Assembly: GCA_014871385.1 (NCBI GenBank)
Contig: CM026425.1
Coordinates: forward strand, 16,696,637 to 16,760,636
DNA: 64,000 nucleotides
Source: Ceratodon purpureus
Lineage: Eukaryota > Streptophyta > Bryopsida > Pseudoditrichales > Ditrichaceae
Reading direction: 5' to 3'
In this document: in pieces, positions 59,093-64,000 of the stretch
Layout: each line of letters starts with the position of its first letter
Position numbering within the stretch: position 1 is the first letter of the stretch
Position numbers and translations under genes: made by a program
The notes under the pieces: model-generated
Databases searched by the model: none
What the model was told of the DNA's origin: nothing
The model's input: only the letters and a program-made list of their open reading frames with translations

Positions 59093-61997
59093 ATGCTTGT
59101 GTGCAGGACTAGAACTCTCATGACTTCTCTGGCTAATTTGCCATCTGTAACACTAGTTTTTTAGTTTTTTCACCCTTTTTGTGTAATTTAATTCATTGGT
59201 TTTGCCAAAATGGCAATGCATCACAGATATGAGTACTCCGTCTAATCTCGAGTTTAATGTCTATACTTCCAAAGGAGCATCATGATTCATTGTGGCCTAG
59301 TATTAATTTTAAGCTTTCTGGAATAACTTTCTGGCTGTTATTCAGAGATTGGCGTCTAGATCACTTGTAAAGACTAACTTTTCTGTTTAGAGAACATCAA
59401 CTTTGTACAGTGGTCCCTGGTAAAGATACATATATTTATCAGGGCCCACTCTATTGTCTCCTCAATTGGAGAGATGGAATTGGCTATTAGTTTTCAAAAA
59501 GAGTCCTTGCCACCGAAAACAAATGGTGTGGATGTTTCAATGATTGTGAGTACATCAAACCTCCGAAGGAGAATCTTCTTGTTTTAAGATTCCATGTTTT
59601 GGTTTTCGACAGATAGATGAAGTATACATTCTAATGAGTTGAACCGGTACAACAGAGTGCAATTGAACCATCTAGGCAAGATTTTTTTTTTGACGGCACA
59701 TAAACACTGGGCTTTTTCATTCTGAATCACTGTTGACGAACCAGAACGGTCAAGCAGATTCGTCTATCCTTCTAGACAAATTCGAGTCTTCTTCTCAGAG
59801 AACTGTCAACAATTCAGTTTATTTTTTCAGCAACGAAATTTATATCTAAAGAAGCAATACACAAAAAAAGTTGATTGCATAAATTGATTGATCATTCCTA
59901 ATGATGTTTCACTAACACAACTTTTTGGAGCCCATGCCAACGTGGCCAATTATTCCTAAATGAGCTTTGAACTTTGTGAACCAAATTCATAGAGTCTTGT
60001 CAATATGAAGCAAGTGGCCATCAAAGAGAATAATACATGTATATTGATGAAATAGTGGGCGTGGATCTTCCAATAAAGACTAAATTATCAATATGACTCA
60101 TTAATATTTTTCTGTAGGAATTTGCTGCAATGTATATAGGACATATACACATACATATACATATATATATGAATAAATAAATAAATAAAAGAGACTTATC
60201 ATGCAAACCATCTCTTATCATTATTTTCAAGTAACTTTTTAAGGGGGTGCATTTTAAACAAAATCATACAGTTAATTCGAAGAACTCATTTTCGTTGGTC
60301 AGATGAACAGGTTAGATATTGGTATGCCATCAAAGGCAATTTTCCAAATTAGTCATGAATTGCAATTGTATTTTATAATATAAATAAATAGAAAATGACA
60401 TTCAAAGTGATCCACCCAGAACTTGAACAGCTCCCCAAAGAAACGACAATGAGAAGCATGGGCGGAGCAAAACAAGCGCAAATCACCCCCAGTAAAAACT
60501 CCTCCAGAACCAAATTAAGTGAATCAAAGCACAACTGCAAAGTTGCAAACCCCCCAAAATCACTCCCCTCACTAACACTGCCCACTGCCCAAATAGCCCC
60601 CCACACCTGCCTCCCCTCCCCTCCCCGCACCCAAAACCAACACCACGTCCCCAAAACCACTACTACTCCATTTGAATCCAACTCAACACCACTGCACACA
60701 CCAGAAATCGACATAGCTCCAAAACCCAACACCACGCTCCTAAAACAGTCACACAACCTAAAACCATCACTCAACCCCAAAACCAACACCACATCTCAAA
60801 AACCGTCACAGGCACCATGTACGAAAGACCTACAGTTGCTGTTAACCAAAAATCTACAACGTTGGTTTTGGGGCACAGTGACGGCTTTGCGCAATGCTCT
60901 CCGGGGCTCCACCTCTGCTGGTGCACTTGTAGCATTCACAGATTGCCAGGAGAGAAGAGCGACAGACAGAGCGAGCGAGAGCGAGAGAGAGAGAGAACAG
61001 GGGGAGCAAGGAAGGGAGGCAGGATTCAAGCAAGCAAGGAAGGAAGCGGATTCATCGCGCATCGGCAGACACTCCAAGGGAGGGATCACCTTGGAGACGA
61101 GACCTGGAGCTTTGGGTATGCGTTTCTCTGCTTGGGTAGGCTGCTTGCTAAGTTAGCTGGGAAGAGTCCATGTCTGTAGTCAGTCTCACGCAATCCACAT
61201 GGGGAGGTGATGGTGGGTGATGATGGTGACTCATGGAAGTGGTGCGCTTTGGGGCCTGGATGTGGCGTGGGGAGTAGGTCATAGAAGTGGGTTTGCAACT
61301 CAACTGGGTTTGTTGGATTTTTTAGGTTGTGTGTGGGGGATGGTGGATGGAAGGGGTGTTGGTATGTGTGGGGGGTGCCTTGGAGGGGTGGGGGAGAGGT
61401 GGGGTGGAATTCGGGGTTTTTGGGAGGGTGGGGTGGATCTGAGAGCGTGGGAGTGCAATGTGGGTGGATGTTGCGTTCAGCGGGAGAATCGCATCCGTTG
61501 GGGTGGTGATTGCGCTTCCTGGTATTGGGGCTGGGTTTGGGAGTGGTAATGGGGAGGTTTTTTGTGGAGACGAGAGTGGGGCAGGATTTTGGACGTTTTT
61601 TTGCTTTATCGTGTGAGGTTGTGTTTCGTAGTGAGACATTTTTTGGGGTTTTTATTTTTTGTTGGAATTTTTTTTTGGACAGAGACGTTTTTGCTCATCG
61701 TAGCCCTAGTTGTGCTGTGTATTTTTGAATTTAAGGGTTTTGAGGCTCTGTTGTCAAGGTATTGAGTGGTGAATTCTGATATCATCAACTTCGAGAATCA
61801 TCCAAGTTTCTTTTGTGGTAAGTGTAGACTTAGGTTTTGGGATTGTTTGATGACTTAGGGAGTGCACTGTTGGTTTTTAAGTGTTTGATCCTTCTGTTGT
61901 GTTGCAGGTTTTGGTGGCACGAGAATTCTCAATCTTCACATGAATAGTCCCACTCGCTGTGCAATCGGGTTGTTGTAGCCCTTTTGTCTAGGGCAAA
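59093..61997. other. Intergenic region and TOM2A-like 5' leader
   Basis: 2.9 kb. The left part (to about 60,380) is AT-rich, with AT microsatellite patches (ATACATATACATATATATAT near 60,150 and AAATAAATAAAT near 60,175). A C/A-rich stretch at about 60,480-60,800 and a GA-rich run at about 60,973-61,000 follow. The G/T-rich sequence from about 61,120 to the acceptor TGTTGCAG at about 61,908 looks like a 5' UTR intron of the tetraspanin gene. Long open frames at 60,373-61,156 on both strands are compositional. Confidence 0.5.
60973..61000 (+). repeat. GA-rich microsatellite in TOM2A-like upstream region
   Basis: GAGCGAGCGAGAGCGAGAGAGAGAG-type run about 1 kb before the start codon, likely at or near the transcription start if the inferred leader intron is real. 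Confidence 0.75.
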
Positions 61998-63839
61998 ATG
62001 TCTTGCCAGGGATTCCTCCAGTGTATTTTGAAACTGATCAACTTCTTGGTGACGTTGGTCGGGGCTTGCATGATAGTCTACTCGCTATGGATGTTCAAAG
62101 AATGGAACTCTGTTAGTCCTCATGACCAAGGAGGGCCTTCTCCTGCTCCTGCCCTATTTTCAAGTGGTATAGCTAGCCTGTCAGGCGGGGACATGAGCTT
62201 TCTACAGAGCTCTGAAGGACTTATTGTGGATCAGATCGCAAGACCCTTGCTCAAGGACAGCTTACAATTCTCTGACGTCCCCGCTCCTTGGTACGCAATA
62301 CAGTCCGTCTTGCTGACATGTTCGTCCATGCACTTGTTTTTCATGGCGAATGGTAAACCTTCAGTGCATATGCGTATTGAATTCTTGGGATTGTCGAATG
62401 CTCTGAAGTCATTTGTGGCTTCTATTGTGAGGATTTATGGAATAAAAGGTCTGCTCACTTGAACGAGTGGTCGGTGCAGGTTCATCTACGCCTTCTTCGC
62501 TGCCGGGGCAATCACATGCTTTGTCTCCCTGATCGGCCATGTTGCTGCTGAGCTGAGCAACAGTTTCTGTCTTTCATGCGTATCCTACATTGAAATCTTT
62601 GATTCAGAGAAGTTGTCTTCGTCATTTTAACATTTTGATATCCTCAGATGTATCATCTTGGGAACACAAATATCATGTGGAATATTTTTTGCTACAATAC
62701 GAAGTCAGTAGTATTTGGAATATTCTCACGGAATTTTTTCCTTAATGAGAAGTACAGTACAGTGTACTTCAAGTTGTGCTTATACTCGCACAGTTCGCAG
62801 TGGCTGGGCTTCTCTTCTTTGACAAGCATTGGCGAGAGGTGAGGCCTCTTCTCAAGGGTCTTATTTGCTTAATGTAGAATCTTCTCAAGCTACTTCCTTT
62901 GATTTTATGCCTGGAAATATTTGTGACTGTTCTTTCGTGTTATCTGCGGGGTTGCAGGATGTGCCAGAGGATCCTACTGGGGAGTTGGATAAAGTTCAGA
63001 AATTCGTAATGGAGAACCTTGACATCTGCAAATGGGTTTCCTTGGCGGTGGTGCTCCTGGAAGTAAGTGTTACTCAGACTCTTGCAATTTTAATCTGTCC
63101 CTTCATTATTCTTGTGAGTTTATTTGCTCATTGATGTGAGAAATATATTGACGAACTTGGAATCGTAATAATCTGTTCAGTGTTCTGCGTAATCGTACAT
63201 GTTTTCTCCTTTTATTACGCTATTATCGTGTCAAATGTATGCAGATTCCTGACAACTGTGGACAAGCCTTGACATCTTATGTGCGGATTGCAGGTACTTG
63301 GATTGTTCTTTGCTTTCATTCTCCGGGCTATCTCGTCAAGCGGACGGAGAGATTATGATAGTGATGAAGACTACATGGTACCCAGGTCAGCTCCCCGCCG
63401 GCCTGCAGGCAACCTTCAGGCAAACCAGACTAACCCTACGTCGGGTTCTGGAGGAGCTGCTGCTGCAACAGAAACTCGGCCTCCCCGTACTGATGCTTGG
63501 AGTACGAGGATGAGGGAAAAGGTAAGTTCTTATTGCATATAGAATTTGTAATTATTTGTAGACTTTGCACGGACTTAAAACTAGCATTGGTGATTTTGTG
63601 GAATCACAAAATCTGTCTATTATCATGTGAATGTCATTGCTTGCTTTGATTTGGGTTTTTGGTACTTCTTTCATGCGTCCTACAAGAGCTTTTCAGTTCT
63701 GAGGATTGTGCTGTGTTGTGTGCAGTATGGTTTGGACACCACTGAGTTTACGGCTAATCCATCTGAGTCAAGGAGATTCTCCCAACAAAATCAGACACCC
63801 GGAGCAGAGGAGCAGCAGAGTCGTTGTGTCATAATGTAG
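61998..63839 (+). CDS. TOM2A-like tetraspanin with C-terminal CaaX box
   Basis: Four-pass membrane protein of the plant TOM2A group, which in Arabidopsis sits in the tonoplast and is a host factor used by tobamoviruses; its normal cell role is poorly known. Six exons: 61998-62290, 62480-62579, 62758-62838, 62958-63062, 63294-63521, 63726-63839; phases close to 921 nt, or 306 aa. Membrane segments at about 9-32, 99-120, 132-152 and 177-207, with the large loop before the second one and a shorter loop (FDKHWREDVPEDPTGELDKV, 152-171) before the fourth. Family marks are CLSCYS at the exon 2/3 join, ENLDICKWVSLAVV, the cytosolic DYDSDEDYMVPR, WSTRMREKYGLDTTEFTANPSESRRF, and the last four residues CVIM, a farnesylation-type CaaX box as known for TOM2A. 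Exon 3 starts at the AG within GTACAGTACAGT; the phase and the match to YS.L support this. Confidence 0.93.
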
Positions 63840-64000
63840 ACTATACCCAGTCTGTCATCCTTCACAGTCTACCCATGCTTCTATTTGGCACCCTTTGCAA
63901 GAGAAGAGACTGGAGTAGAATTTTTGTGTGAAAATCAAAGATTTCGGATGGTGTAGCGAGGTATGCTGCAAGTGGGGATTACAAACTGGCATGTGTTTTG
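63840..64000. other. 3' UTR of the TOM2A-like gene to window end
   Basis: 161 bp after the stop codon, non-coding, presumably 3' UTR. No poly(A) signal can be fixed with confidence. Confidence 0.6.

Noticed and set aside
60373-61156. Overlapping long open frames upstream of the tetraspanin gene
   Set aside because: C/A-rich composition lacks stops on both strands; no domain, and it lies in a likely leader.
1-64000. tRNA and rRNA genes
   Set aside because: I scanned by eye for GGTTCGA-type B boxes with matching stems; the hits (for example near 11034 and 23508) have no acceptor stem or A box.

Overview
This is plant nuclear DNA. The genes are intron-rich with GT-AG introns of roughly 70-900 bp. 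They encode plant-type proteins: an organellar GatA, a plant-type WEE1, a plastid solanesyl diphosphate synthase, a TOM2A-type tetraspanin with a CaaX box, and three F-box proteins. The gene islands are GC-balanced and separated by long AT-rich deserts. With many intronless F-box genes and compact introns, this suggests a bryophyte, most likely a moss such as Physcomitrium. That placement is inference from style and protein resemblance, not proven. All gene models were made by eye: I joined exons only where the splice phases close and the protein stays collinear with the family as I remember it. 

Layout. Left block (1-25 kb), gene-dense: a GH17 beta-1,3-glucanase cut by the window edge (-), GatA (-, 10 exons), WEE1 (-, 10 exons), an intronless F-box/kelch-like gene (+), a second F-box gene broken by one frameshift (+), an intronless FBL10-type F-box/LRR gene (+), and a DUF716/TMEM45 membrane protein gene (-). 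Middle block (25.2-40 kb), gene-poor: an AT-rich desert with a 946-bp MITE-like element (22-bp terminal inverted repeats, TA target duplication), an 81-bp tandem pair beside a SINE-like block, and a 77-bp duplication. Then comes a ten-unit 77-bp array in which every unit carries a hairpin. Next to it is an unrecognised 3-exon gene ending in a SUMO-interacting motif, followed by a dead duplicate of its intron 1/exon 2 boundary, 61-bp degenerate minisatellites and a C-rich, quadruplex-prone array. Right block (40-64 kb), gene-dense again and all on +: a 2OG-Fe(II) oxygenase (11 exons), SUMO E1 subunit 2 (SAE2/UBA2, 11 exons), a plastid-type membrane protein with a C-terminal SAM domain, solanesyl diphosphate synthase (6 exons) and a TOM2A-like tetraspanin (6 exons).

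The genes do not form a cluster or pathway. Several are housekeeping functions: organellar Gln-tRNA formation, the cell-cycle checkpoint, SUMOylation and prenyl side-chain synthesis. The most unusual sequence is the 35.2-38.8 kb segment (hairpin array, SIM-bearing orphan gene, duplicated exon, minisatellites). I found no rRNA, tRNA, CRISPR array or intact autonomous transposon.
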